A model generated the notes under the pieces. The model saw nothing but the letters and a program-made list of their open reading frames with translations. It did no database searches and was not told the origin of the DNA. The translations under genes and the position numbers were made by a program. A stretch of DNA of 64,000 bases from Limihaloglobus sulfuriphilus (GTDB lineage: Bacteria; Planctomycetota; Phycisphaerae; Sedimentisphaerales; Sedimentisphaeraceae). The stretch lies in the NCBI RefSeq assembly GCF_001999965.1, contig NZ_CP019646.1, forward strand, positions 1,116,001 through 1,180,000, read 5' to 3'. Below are positions 25,820-34,171 of the stretch, one piece after another (the first letter of the stretch is position 1; each line of letters opens with the position of its first letter).

Positions 25820-27804
25820 CCCCAATTTCTCACTTAGGGGTGTAAAACAGGGTTTATGGTAGCGCCCGCGGCGTTGGTGTGTCGCCAAAGGGGGTCTTAA
25901 TCTTTGACCTGGCTGCTGTATATTTTGGGTGGCTTCTGCAGCGGCAGATCCATGTTCAGGTGGTGCAGTATCAGACGCTGATCTGCCTCGGGCTCGGTGT
26001 ACCTCTCCATCAAGAGGTACCGACCGTCAAGTGTTTCAAATGTCACATCAAGCATCTGGATACGGCTCATCGTTTCCAGGGCAGCCTGTGCGGTCAGGCC
26101 GCAGGCACTCACCCGCAGCTTATGCCGCAATGTCACCTGCAGGCAATAACTTATAAACGCCACAAAGATATGGGCATCAACACGCTCTTCTTTATGGTGA
26201 TATACAGGGCGAATGCCAAGATCACTCTTGAGTTCTCTGAAAGACTGCTCAACGTTGCACTGCAGCATATACTCATTCCAGAGTGCCTTACCATCCTTGC
26301 CCTTCTGATTGGTCCGCAAAAAGTACTTGCCGTCACGATAGATCATATCACGGTATTTCTGCCGGTTTATGTGATACCTGAATTCGCCGGCTTCAATCCG
26401 CTCCTTTTGCCCCGGAATATCGAGCTCCATACATCTATAAGCGTTACCGGCCTGCGATTGCAAAGCCCCAAGGCGTTTATAAAAACGTTCATAATTGCGA
26501 TATCCCTTGAGTTTTTCAAGTCCGTCAAGATATTTACGCAGTTTTCTTTTACGCATGGCCCTCTCCTTTTGCATACGATCCCTGCTCCTGGCAAGGACAT
26601 AGCATTCGCCCTCTTTTTCGATGTATTTCACATGAACACTGCTGTTTACCTGCTCCCAGTCCTTTTCAGAAAGTTCACTGCTATAATCATCGAGCTGTCT
26701 GCGGGGTGTGCCAACAAGATAGCTTATATTGTTCTTACGCATGAACTTGAGCGTAGCTTCCGTTGGTATGCCCCTGTCCATCAGCCAGACCCTGTTGGCC
26801 TTGCCGTACATTGTTTCTATCTTGTTGAGCAGGGGTCTTAATGTCGTCTTTTCAGATGTATTTCCCTGAAGTACTTCGTAGTCAAGAGGAAAGCCCTCCG
26901 GCGTAACAACAAGGGCTATCAGCACCTGTCTGCAATCACTGCGTCTGTCTTTGCTGTGGCCGAATTCTGACTTGGGATTCTGCTTGCATAGCCCCTCGAA
27001 ATACGTGCTGGTGATATCATAGAGCAGGATGTCGTACTCAAGGTTGAACATTCCTTGCCAGGTGTCTTTAAGGTATTTGCAAAGTTCGTCTTTGTATGGA
27101 AGGATACGGTCAAGACAACGGTAGAGCCTGTTTTTCTCGGCAATCTCAAAATCACAATCAAGGATGGCGTCCATAGCACTCTGGCTGAACCAGTGCTGAT
27201 GGACAAAGTATTCGGCAGAAGGTTTTATCAGCCTGCTCACCGTAAGCAACTTGAGGACTTTTGAGAATGCGACCGGCGATCTGTCTGTATCAATCCGCTC
27301 TGACCAGAAGCGGTCAAAACCAAGCTGATCCCACATCTCAGAAGCCAGCCAGCAATCGCCAAACCTACGCGGTCGTTCCAGTCTCATCTTTGAGATGTTA
27401 ACCGGTATCGTATCAACATCGTGACAGCTCTGGTTGTCCTGATCAAAAGCAAAAAGGGTTTTGTGTACAGGTTTGTTATCTTCGTTGATTATCTCAATTG
27501 ATCTCTGCCAGGCCTTCTTTTGAGAGCCGCTGATCTCACCAAGGTAAAGAACCACCTTCTCCACATGCCGATTACCGGAGACCTTCCGCTTCTCAGCAAT
27601 ACTGTAATAGGTGTTGCATTTACCGTTCTTTTTACGCCTGTGCTTTTTCAAATACATACCCAAATTATCGCATAGAAATTCACCTATGCAATAGGGCAGG
27701 TCTGTACCAAAGCCAAATCCAGAATCAAAACACCCCTCAAAGGCCAGAAACATCGAAAATATTTTTATTTTTACCGGTTTCGAGACCTAAGTGAGAAATT
27801 GGGG
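25820..27804 (-). mobile_element. IS1634-like element copy A, inserted in the end of copy B
   Basis: An intact 1985-base element with perfect 19-base inverted ends (CCCCAATTTCTCACTTAGG at 25820-25838 and its complement at 27786-27804). It inserted after the TTAG that is part of copy B's own left repeat; the TTAG is duplicated at 27805-27808. It differs from copy B at three bases only (26430/28401, 27337/29308, 27573/29544), so the insertion is recent. Confidence 0.93.
25897..27657 (-). CDS. IS1634-family transposase (copy A)
   Basis: A DDE transposase of the IS4 superfamily, 586 residues from the ATG at 27657 (MYLKKHRRKKNGK), which is preferred over an in-frame start at 27753 near the inverted repeat. 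Triad context: D in LLYDITSTYFEG, D in WLMDRGIP, E in VEQSFRELKSDLG. The reading frame is intact. Relative to copy B it has Asn for Tyr near the N-terminus (VSGNRH) and Met for Val (YRCMEL). Open frames on the other strand here are shadows of this gene. Confidence 0.92.
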   Translation of the reverse strand: MYLKKHRRKKNGKCNTYYSIAEKRKVSGNRHVEKVVLYLGEISGSQKKAWQRSIEIINEDNKPVHKTLFAFDQDNQSCHDVDTIPVNISKMRLERPRRFGDCWLASEMWDQLGFDRFWSERIDTDRSPVAFSKVLKLLTVSRLIKPSAEYFVHQHWFSQSAMDAILDCDFEIAEKNRLYRCLDRILPYKDELCKYLKDTWQGMFNLEYDILLYDITSTYFEGLCKQNPKSEFGHSKDRRSDCRQVLIALVVTPEGFPLDYEVLQGNTSEKTTLRPLLNKIETMYGKANRVWLMDRGIPTEATLKFMRKNNISYLVGTPRRQLDDYSSELSEKDWEQVNSSVHVKYIEKEGECYVLARSRDRMQKERAMRKRKLRKYLDGLEKLKGYRNYERFYKRLGALQSQAGNAYRCMELDIPGQKERIEAGEFRYHINRQKYRDMIYRDGKYFLRTNQKGKDGKALWNEYMLQCNVEQSFRELKSDLGIRPVYHHKEERVDAHIFVAFISYCLQVTLRHKLRVSACGLTAQAALETMSRIQMLDVTFETLDGRYLLMERYTEPEADQRLILHHLNMDLPLQKPPKIYSSQVKD

Positions 27805-27867
27805 TTAGGGGTGTAAAACAGGGTTTATGGTAGCGCCCGCGGCGTTGGTGTGTCGCCAAAGGGGGTC

Positions 27868-29628
27868 TTAATCTTTGACCTGGCTGCTGTATATTTTGGG
27901 TGGCTTCTGCAGCGGCAGATCCATGTTCAGGTGGTGCAGTATCAGACGCTGATCTGCCTCGGGCTCGGTGTACCTCTCCATCAAGAGGTACCGACCGTCA
28001 AGTGTTTCAAATGTCACATCAAGCATCTGGATACGGCTCATCGTTTCCAGGGCAGCCTGTGCGGTCAGGCCGCAGGCACTCACCCGCAGCTTATGCCGCA
28101 ATGTCACCTGCAGGCAATAACTTATAAACGCCACAAAGATATGGGCATCAACACGCTCTTCTTTATGGTGATATACAGGGCGAATGCCAAGATCACTCTT
28201 GAGTTCTCTGAAAGACTGCTCAACGTTGCACTGCAGCATATACTCATTCCAGAGTGCCTTACCATCCTTGCCCTTCTGATTGGTCCGCAAAAAGTACTTG
28301 CCGTCACGATAGATCATATCACGGTATTTCTGCCGGTTTATGTGATACCTGAATTCGCCGGCTTCAATCCGCTCCTTTTGCCCCGGAATATCGAGCTCCA
28401 CACATCTATAAGCGTTACCGGCCTGCGATTGCAAAGCCCCAAGGCGTTTATAAAAACGTTCATAATTGCGATATCCCTTGAGTTTTTCAAGTCCGTCAAG
28501 ATATTTACGCAGTTTTCTTTTACGCATGGCCCTCTCCTTTTGCATACGATCCCTGCTCCTGGCAAGGACATAGCATTCGCCCTCTTTTTCGATGTATTTC
28601 ACATGAACACTGCTGTTTACCTGCTCCCAGTCCTTTTCAGAAAGTTCACTGCTATAATCATCGAGCTGTCTGCGGGGTGTGCCAACAAGATAGCTTATAT
28701 TGTTCTTACGCATGAACTTGAGCGTAGCTTCCGTTGGTATGCCCCTGTCCATCAGCCAGACCCTGTTGGCCTTGCCGTACATTGTTTCTATCTTGTTGAG
28801 CAGGGGTCTTAATGTCGTCTTTTCAGATGTATTTCCCTGAAGTACTTCGTAGTCAAGAGGAAAGCCCTCCGGCGTAACAACAAGGGCTATCAGCACCTGT
28901 CTGCAATCACTGCGTCTGTCTTTGCTGTGGCCGAATTCTGACTTGGGATTCTGCTTGCATAGCCCCTCGAAATACGTGCTGGTGATATCATAGAGCAGGA
29001 TGTCGTACTCAAGGTTGAACATTCCTTGCCAGGTGTCTTTAAGGTATTTGCAAAGTTCGTCTTTGTATGGAAGGATACGGTCAAGACAACGGTAGAGCCT
29101 GTTTTTCTCGGCAATCTCAAAATCACAATCAAGGATGGCGTCCATAGCACTCTGGCTGAACCAGTGCTGATGGACAAAGTATTCGGCAGAAGGTTTTATC
29201 AGCCTGCTCACCGTAAGCAACTTGAGGACTTTTGAGAATGCGACCGGCGATCTGTCTGTATCAATCCGCTCTGACCAGAAGCGGTCAAAACCAAGCTGAT
29301 CCCACATTTCAGAAGCCAGCCAGCAATCGCCAAACCTACGCGGTCGTTCCAGTCTCATCTTTGAGATGTTAACCGGTATCGTATCAACATCGTGACAGCT
29401 CTGGTTGTCCTGATCAAAAGCAAAAAGGGTTTTGTGTACAGGTTTGTTATCTTCGTTGATTATCTCAATTGATCTCTGCCAGGCCTTCTTTTGAGAGCCG
29501 CTGATCTCACCAAGGTAAAGAACCACCTTCTCCACATGCCGATAACCGGAGACCTTCCGCTTCTCAGCAATACTGTAATAGGTGTTGCATTTACCGTTCT
29601 TTTTACGCCTGTGCTTTTTCAAATACAT
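27868..29628 (-). CDS. IS1634-family transposase (copy B)
   Basis: The same 586-residue transposase as in copy A, with the two amino-acid differences VSGYRH and YRCVEL and one silent change. The frame is intact, although the left end of this element is interrupted, so it could only move with the interrupted end or act on other copies in trans. It is transcribed away from the AbiE genes. Confidence 0.92.
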   Translation of the reverse strand: MYLKKHRRKKNGKCNTYYSIAEKRKVSGYRHVEKVVLYLGEISGSQKKAWQRSIEIINEDNKPVHKTLFAFDQDNQSCHDVDTIPVNISKMRLERPRRFGDCWLASEMWDQLGFDRFWSERIDTDRSPVAFSKVLKLLTVSRLIKPSAEYFVHQHWFSQSAMDAILDCDFEIAEKNRLYRCLDRILPYKDELCKYLKDTWQGMFNLEYDILLYDITSTYFEGLCKQNPKSEFGHSKDRRSDCRQVLIALVVTPEGFPLDYEVLQGNTSEKTTLRPLLNKIETMYGKANRVWLMDRGIPTEATLKFMRKNNISYLVGTPRRQLDDYSSELSEKDWEQVNSSVHVKYIEKEGECYVLARSRDRMQKERAMRKRKLRKYLDGLEKLKGYRNYERFYKRLGALQSQAGNAYRCVELDIPGQKERIEAGEFRYHINRQKYRDMIYRDGKYFLRTNQKGKDGKALWNEYMLQCNVEQSFRELKSDLGIRPVYHHKEERVDAHIFVAFISYCLQVTLRHKLRVSACGLTAQAALETMSRIQMLDVTFETLDGRYLLMERYTEPEADQRLILHHLNMDLPLQKPPKIYSSQVKD

Positions 29629-29775
29629 ACCCAAATTATCGCATAGAAATTCACCTATGCAATAGGGCAGGTCTGTACCAAAGCCAAATCCAGAATCAAA
29701 ACACCCCTCAAAGGCCAGAAACATCGAAAATATTTTTATTTTTACCGGTTTCGAGACCTAAGTGAGAAATTGGGG

Positions 29776-29987
29776 TTAGGACAGTTAAAATCACTTGTAA
29801 AGCTAAACCAAGCCAATGTAACTCTAAGCTGGCTCCCAAGACATTGAGCAGCCTTATCACGAGTCTGCAAAGTTACAGATTCACAATTGGGGTCAAGCAG
29901 GCGATTGCTAATAGTTCGTATCACCCTGGACAGAAATGATGTATTTTGGAGCTGCAACTTTTCTATGGCTTCCTGGCAACTACGCAT
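29776..29987 (-). pseudogene. Small ORF of unknown function cut by the IS insertion
   Basis: A frame starts with ATG at 29987, overlapping the last bases of the abiEii gene (AATGCGTAG), and runs 70 residues (MRSCQEAIEKLQ...) into the end of IS copy B. If both IS copies and one TTAG are removed, the frame continues at 25797 and downward for about 30 codons to a stop near 25725. The overlap suggests translational coupling, but the protein matches nothing I recognise and it may be chance. Confidence 0.25.
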
Positions 29988-30786
29988 TTAGCAGCTTAAT
30001 AAGATTTGATACCGTGAGTATATCAAGATCGCCAGCCTTTTCAATGAATGGCCGTACATCTGCTATTACTCTCTCCCAATCGAATTCTGACAATCTCTGG
30101 GCAATGTGTAATCGCCAGTTTTCGTTTGTTAATACCGGACCTTCCCACCCTGTCTGTTTCAAGGCATTATTGAGCAATTTAATATTCGGTTCCGGCCATG
30201 TTCTGTCGGAAAGATACCACATCAAATCATACACATCACGCCCCTTAGTGTATTTACGAGACGATAACGCATGTAGTTTACCGGCCAGTAGAGAGCTTTT
30301 GTCATAATGCTGCAGATTCAGCAAAATATATTTTCTAATAATACTCGTCTCTAATCCTGCACCAGCAGGAGGATTGGTATCAATTTCCACCTTGATTGAA
30401 ATTGTCTCAGATATCAACGGAGACAACCCCAGATAATACAGAAGACCTGGAAATTTGACGAAAGCAGACTTCACGGTCTTTACAGTTTTGGCCTTCACTG
30501 TTATTTCATAATCTTCTGCAACAAACCGGCTTTTGATCTTTAACATGTGATTAATAAAGTTATCCTCCACCCCGGGTTTTATCGTAGAAAAGTCAAGGTC
30601 CTCTGAAAACCTGGGCAGCGAATATAGGAAACGCAATGCAGTACCGCCAACAAAAGCCCAGTTGACAAAAGCTCCATTTTCCTGAAGGAATTCAAGAGTC
30701 CGTGCCTGGAGATATTCACGCACAATGGATCTGGCAAGATTGGTATCCTGAACATTCTCAACCTGCTGTTTTAAAAAATCTCTCAT
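29980..30786 (-). CDS. abiEii: AbiEii-family nucleotidyltransferase toxin
   Basis: A 268-residue nucleotidyltransferase-fold protein. The signature GGTALRFLYSLPRFSEDLDFS (about 47-67) is the G-x-x-A-x-R plus D-x-D metal site of AbiEii toxins, and LAGKLHALSSRKYTKGRDVYDLMWYL is the conserved C-terminal K and RDxxDL region. AbiEii toxins transfer nucleotides, in studied cases to tRNA, and give phage abortive infection as part of a type IV toxin-antitoxin pair. It overlaps the antitoxin gene by 4 bases (ATGA type). All visible motifs are intact. IS copy B lies 204 bases downstream. Confidence 0.85.
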   Translation of the reverse strand: MRDFLKQQVENVQDTNLARSIVREYLQARTLEFLQENGAFVNWAFVGGTALRFLYSLPRFSEDLDFSTIKPGVEDNFINHMLKIKSRFVAEDYEITVKAKTVKTVKSAFVKFPGLLYYLGLSPLISETISIKVEIDTNPPAGAGLETSIIRKYILLNLQHYDKSSLLAGKLHALSSRKYTKGRDVYDLMWYLSDRTWPEPNIKLLNNALKQTGWEGPVLTNENWRLHIAQRLSEFDWERVIADVRPFIEKAGDLDILTVSNLIKLLNA

Positions 30787-31415
30787 AATTCTATTCCCTC
30801 ACTCTCATTGATGATAATTTTAATATTTTTGAGTGCTTTCTTAAGTTTTGGACTGTTAAATCTTTCAGCAAACTCATCAAGTCTTTCCTGATTGATCTGC
30901 TCAAAATTCTGGAACCTCAATTCCTTTAAAAAACCGATATCTTCTCCGCAGGGGCTCATGTATACAAGGTCAAGCAATGCTTTTTCTGGATATGCAATAA
31001 AAGCGGCATTGCCGGCAGCAATTTCAACCTGCCGGTAGCCCCAAAAGTACTTTTTACTGATATGGCGAAACTCAAACCTGCCTGCAGGTGTATCAATTGT
31101 CTGTGGTCTGCCGGTTGTGATGCTTGTGACAACCGGCACAAACTCCGGAATAAGGCCATACCAAGCCAAGGCAGAATGAAGGCTTACATAGGATGCCTGC
31201 TTAAGCATGTTAGCTACAGAGAATGACTCGCAGGCGACCTTGCGGTAGGGATCTGCAAGGGTATACAGCCCCTTGTGAAGCCTGATAACCCGCCCATCCT
31301 TGACCCACCTGCTGATCTGCAAACGAATCTGAGCCAGATTCTCCCCGGCAGCCAAAAACTTCACAGTAAAGGCCGGCAGATTAGAGACCTTATTTAATAA
31401 ATCTGCAAATTTCAT
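30783..31415 (-). CDS. abiEi: AbiEi-family antitoxin
   Basis: A 210-residue protein with an N-terminal winged helix (ISRWVKDGRVIRLHKGLYTL) and the AbiEi body including SYVSLHSALAWYGLIPE and AYPEKALLDLVY. In studied systems AbiEi represses its own operon by binding inverted repeats in the promoter and blocks the toxin. It is directly upstream of abiEii and overlaps it, as usual. The 418 bases upstream hold a tRNA fragment and repeats, not a gene. Confidence 0.85.
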   Translation of the reverse strand: MKFADLLNKVSNLPAFTVKFLAAGENLAQIRLQISRWVKDGRVIRLHKGLYTLADPYRKVACESFSVANMLKQASYVSLHSALAWYGLIPEFVPVVTSITTGRPQTIDTPAGRFEFRHISKKYFWGYRQVEIAAGNAAFIAYPEKALLDLVYMSPCGEDIGFLKELRFQNFEQINQERLDEFAERFNSPKLKKALKNIKIIINESEGIEL

Positions 31416-31612
31416 TGCACCAATATATCGTATAAGATAATATTATGCAATAATAATAAAACTATAGTTGTCCTTTTGTGTCCAATTTCTGTCAGTTGCT
31501 ACTGGCTGGTTAGTAGTTAGTCTTTATTGGGTTCACTTGTCAACTACATGTAAACCCCGTTTAAAGCCCTAAAAGGCCATAAATAACTTTTAAAAAAAGA
31601 CTTACAAAGCCA

Positions 31613-31662
31613 CACCCGTATTCCTAATCCGAAGGTCGCAGTTTCGAATCCTGCCAGGCGTG
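31613..31662 (+). other. 3' half of tRNA-Arg(CCT), probable attachment-site scar
   Basis: The sequence has an anticodon loop-like TTCCTAAT (anticodon CCT), a variable part GAAGGTC, a T arm GCAGTTTCGAATCCTGC and an acceptor end CAGGCGTG, the order of the 3' half of tRNA-Arg(CCT). No 5' half precedes it. Tyrosine integrases use such 3' halves as att sites. Read on the minus strand it gives ...GRIRNCDLRIRN, a phrase common at the tails of integrase frames that overlap a tRNA. Only 50 bases remain; no intact integrase adjoins. Confidence 0.7.
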
Positions 31663-31749
31663 TTCCGTAAAACCCTGCAAATCAACAACTTGCAACATTT
31701 CGCTTTTTCTGCAATCCGCTGCTGAAGTGCCTGTGTGCCAAATGTGTGC

Positions 31750-31817
31750 CAAAACCCATGTGGTACAAAAACACATAGCTCCGGTCATTATTATCTTTCA
31801 AGGCCGCAAAAAAATCA
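31750..31817. repeat. Dispersed repeat, second copy
   Basis: This 68-base stretch matches 25589-25655 with about 80 percent identity (shared CATAGCTCCG, CATTATTA, TCAAGGCCGC and an A run). With the copy after lacI it brackets the IS pair and the first AbiE module, so the two could be element boundaries or scars of one type of integration. Confidence 0.55.
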
Positions 31818-31834
31818 TGCGGAACAGTATTTTG

Positions 31835-32748
31835 TTATACCCATCTCTCGCCGGGGTACCATGTACAATCAAAAGTCTCTGATTTGTTGATGGCTGAAAA
31901 AACAGGTTGAATGAATGTCTTGATTTTTTCGACTACAGATGAAAAATCAACAAGTTCGAGACAGTTCTTGTTTATAAATGCATTCCATTGAATTTGTTTT
32001 ACAGGGTCATCATAAAACCGCTGCGTAAAAGCTATGGGCAATTCTGTTGGAATGAGAGTCTTACGTTTTTCAAAAGTTAATCTTATAGCATCTTTTATTA
32101 CAGTTCCTTCAAAAGTAAATTCTTGGGCTAACTGGTGTACATCGTAAAAATCTTTCATGCGGCTGTTGGCAATCCCCAGACTACCATTGCCTCGACTTTT
32201 TCTGCTATCACGGTTTCGGGTCGGTAAGCCCTGAAATCAGGAGCTGGCATGTCGAGTATTGCCGGATACTGCACCATTGAAGCGGGCGGATTAACGGAAT
32301 CTCCAAAGCCAATATCTATTTGCATACACTACCCGGTTTTTCCAATTCTGAATTCAAGTTTTATTCTTACTCCATCATATTGATTGTCTTCGCGGATTGA
32401 CTGAGCATGGACTGTTTCTGGCAAAAAAGCGATACCGTCTTCAAAGTCTAACTTGATAATGCATATGTCCTGAAATATTTTCGTTAACTCAGAAATATCA
32501 GGACTGCCAAAACGAAGCAGATCGAGATCTCTTGTAGGCCGATACTGGTTATTAGTCCAAATTCTGAATAACTGAGCGCCTTTTAAAATAAATTGATCTT
32601 GATATTCAGAAATACTCAATCGATACAGAAATCTTTCTATTGCATAGCATACAAGCGTTAGGCCGTGGTCTTGTTTTCTGGTTTGAGAGTAATTTTTTAA
32701 CCTTTGCTGGATAGAGGCTGTAATGTTTTTCTTTTGATTTTTACTCAT
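31835..32748 (-). pseudogene. abiEii: Broken AbiEii toxin gene
   Basis: The N-terminal part (32329-32748) has the toxin core KGAQLFRIW...PTRDLDLLRFG and ends at a TAG. The next frame continues with QIDIGFGDSVNPP...YPAILDMPAPDFRAYRPETVIAEKVEAMV, and after a one-base shift near 32195 the rest follows as GIANSRMKDFYDV to 31835. Joined, the parts give a full AbiEii of the other subgroup (with DIGFGD). The gene thus has a stop and at least one frameshift. It overlaps its antitoxin gene by 4 bases. The intact antitoxin next to a dead toxin is a common decay stage. Confidence 0.85.
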
Positions 32749-33353
32749 AATAAAACCATGCTTTCAAGATATGGGCGCATAATGTTCTCAACTCTGCATA
32801 TTATTGCGTATTTCCAGAGTTCATCCATAGTAAAGAGTTTGTTTTTCCATCCCTCTCTAAGGGCTTCGAGTGCAACATCAAGACCTGTCTTGTTACGGTA
32901 TTTGAAGCAATCAGCAACTGTTTTTGCCGCAGAGTAAACTTTTACCTCGATACCGCCAATATTTTTAACCTCAACACCAGATGTAAAAGCCTGGCCAGAA
33001 AAACGCACATAACGTACTTGTGTGTTACTTTTGGTTTGAGGTTTCCAGGCTCTTCGTTCTATTGCAATCCATACCTGGAATGGGTTCTGGGTTGTAAAAT
33101 TGTGTATACGCAGTGCTGAGAGGAGACAGAAAACCCCCTTAGGTACTTGTTTTGAGACTTCGACTATGCTTTGCATTTCTGAAAATTCTTGATCAGGAAG
33201 CATATAGAAGCCTCTGGCTATTCTCTCAATCCTGCCATTGGCATTGAGATTCCTGATGTATTGCCGGGAAACACCAAGTTTCTGGATCTCACGAGTTGCC
33301 ATTATTCCTCGCTTCTTGAGACTTTCAATTACTATTTCAGCTTTGTCTTTCAT
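32745..33353 (-). CDS. abiEi: AbiEi-family antitoxin of the second module
   Basis: A 202-residue protein with an N-terminal winged helix (ATREIQKLGVSRQYIRNL, then GRIERIARGFYML), a CLLSALRIHNFTTQNPF segment and the VYSAAKTVADCFKYRNKTGLDVALEAL region, all typical of the AbiEi/type IV antitoxin family. The frame is intact. It is only distantly related to the antitoxin at 30783, so the two modules were acquired separately rather than duplicated. Its toxin partner is a pseudogene. Confidence 0.82.
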   Translation of the reverse strand: MKDKAEIVIESLKKRGIMATREIQKLGVSRQYIRNLNANGRIERIARGFYMLPDQEFSEMQSIVEVSKQVPKGVFCLLSALRIHNFTTQNPFQVWIAIERRAWKPQTKSNTQVRYVRFSGQAFTSGVEVKNIGGIEVKVYSAAKTVADCFKYRNKTGLDVALEALREGWKNKLFTMDELWKYAIICRVENIMRPYLESMVLL

Positions 33354-33565
33354 TTGAATTTCATAAAACTAATCCTTGACATATATAAACAAATAACAAG
33401 TATTAGTCAAGTGTAATTTAGGATGAAATAATTTTCCAGACGATATAATATCATAGAAAATTATCCTTAATTCTAAGGGTTTGCTATTTTTGAAGTGCCA
33501 TTTCATTGAGCGCAGGATTTTTTGAGGTCTGAAAATATTGATATAAATTCCTGTCCGATATTGTT

Positions 33566-34171
33566 TTATGAGTTGGCTTGGTGACAGTGGTGGTGAGAAT
33601 AGGGATGTTGGGAAGTTGACAGGATCAAAGTGGAGGTTTTTGAGGTGTCAATTCTGGTGACAGTGGCGATTTTTAATATTTGTAAGTCGTTGTTATTAAA
33701 GCACTTAATTTTTTCAGGAATCGGTTTGCAAAACCGATATTCATGGGTTCGAATCCCATCGCCGCCTGTTTGTAAAATCGCTGTTTTTGGCTCAAAATCG
33801 GCGTTTTTGGTACCTTTAAGCGGGTTCCCTGCCTCAGCCTTAACATCGGTCAAAAGTCCAGATTTGTTTTTATTTGTACACGTCTGGCGCTCTGTATAGT
33901 CATAATTATGGTCATAATTTCCAGTGTCATTTGTACCGGTCTTTTTCTGGCTCTGTTTATAGCTGGTAATATCCGGTAAACGGTCTGCCGCTGTGCGTAA
34001 ATCATCAACATATAAATGCGTGTAGTAGTTTGCTGTAAGCTCTGTCTTTGAGTGCCTCATCAACTTTTGAGATACGATAAGATCAGCCCCCGATTTTGCA
34101 AGCAAGGTACAGTAACTATGCCGCAATGCGTGAAAATCTGCGTCTCCATCGCGTAGGGTGCATTTATTCAT
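33566..34171 (-). pseudogene. C-terminal remnant of a tyrosine recombinase (integrase)
   Basis: The frame keeps only the last part of the catalytic domain: ADFHALRHSYCTLLAKSGAD (the H-x-x-R block), the second histidine in QKLMRHSK, and the tyrosine nucleophile in ANYYTH. The N-terminal DNA-binding parts and the first arginine are missing because an IS end joins at about 34160. After the catalytic part the frame runs through the tRNA-Cys fragment, giving GGDGIRTHEYRFCKP. This is the classical arrangement of an integrase whose gene ends at its own att site. It cannot be functional. Confidence 0.85.
33720..33767 (+). other. 3' half of tRNA-Cys(GCA), probable attachment site
   Basis: The anticodon arm TCGGT-TTGCAAA-ACCGA (anticodon GCA), the T arm ATGGG-TTCGAAT-CCCAT and the acceptor end CGCCGCC are all present and paired where expected. 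The D arm and 5' acceptor strand (expected GGCGGC) are absent. It lies inside the 3' end of the truncated integrase frame, as expected for an att site of a tRNA-targeting element. Confidence 0.8.

Larger units (their letters stand above)
25802..29775 (-). mobile_element. IS1634-like element copy B, split by insertion of copy A
   Basis: Copy B consists of 18 bases of its left end (25802-25819, CCCCAATTTCTCACTTAG) and 27809-29775, 1985 bases in sum. Its right end CCTAAGTGAGAAATTGGGG (29757-29775) is the exact inverse of the intact left end. It is flanked by TTAG at 25798-25801 and 29776-29779, a 4-base target duplication. Copy A sits inside its left terminus. Removing both restores a continuous sequence between lacI and the AbiE region. 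Confidence 0.9.

Noticed and set aside
25879-26841. Long plus-strand frame of 320 codons, repeated at 27850-28812
   Set aside because: It is antisense to the IS1634-like transposase, whose DDE motifs fix the coding strand, and its composition (no domain, IS-copy dependent) is that of a shadow frame.
25589-33767. Possible CRISPR array or other tandem repeat in the defence-like region
   Set aside because: Repeats seen are IS copies, inverted ends and dispersed singletons; no regularly spaced short repeats with unique spacers, and no cas gene.
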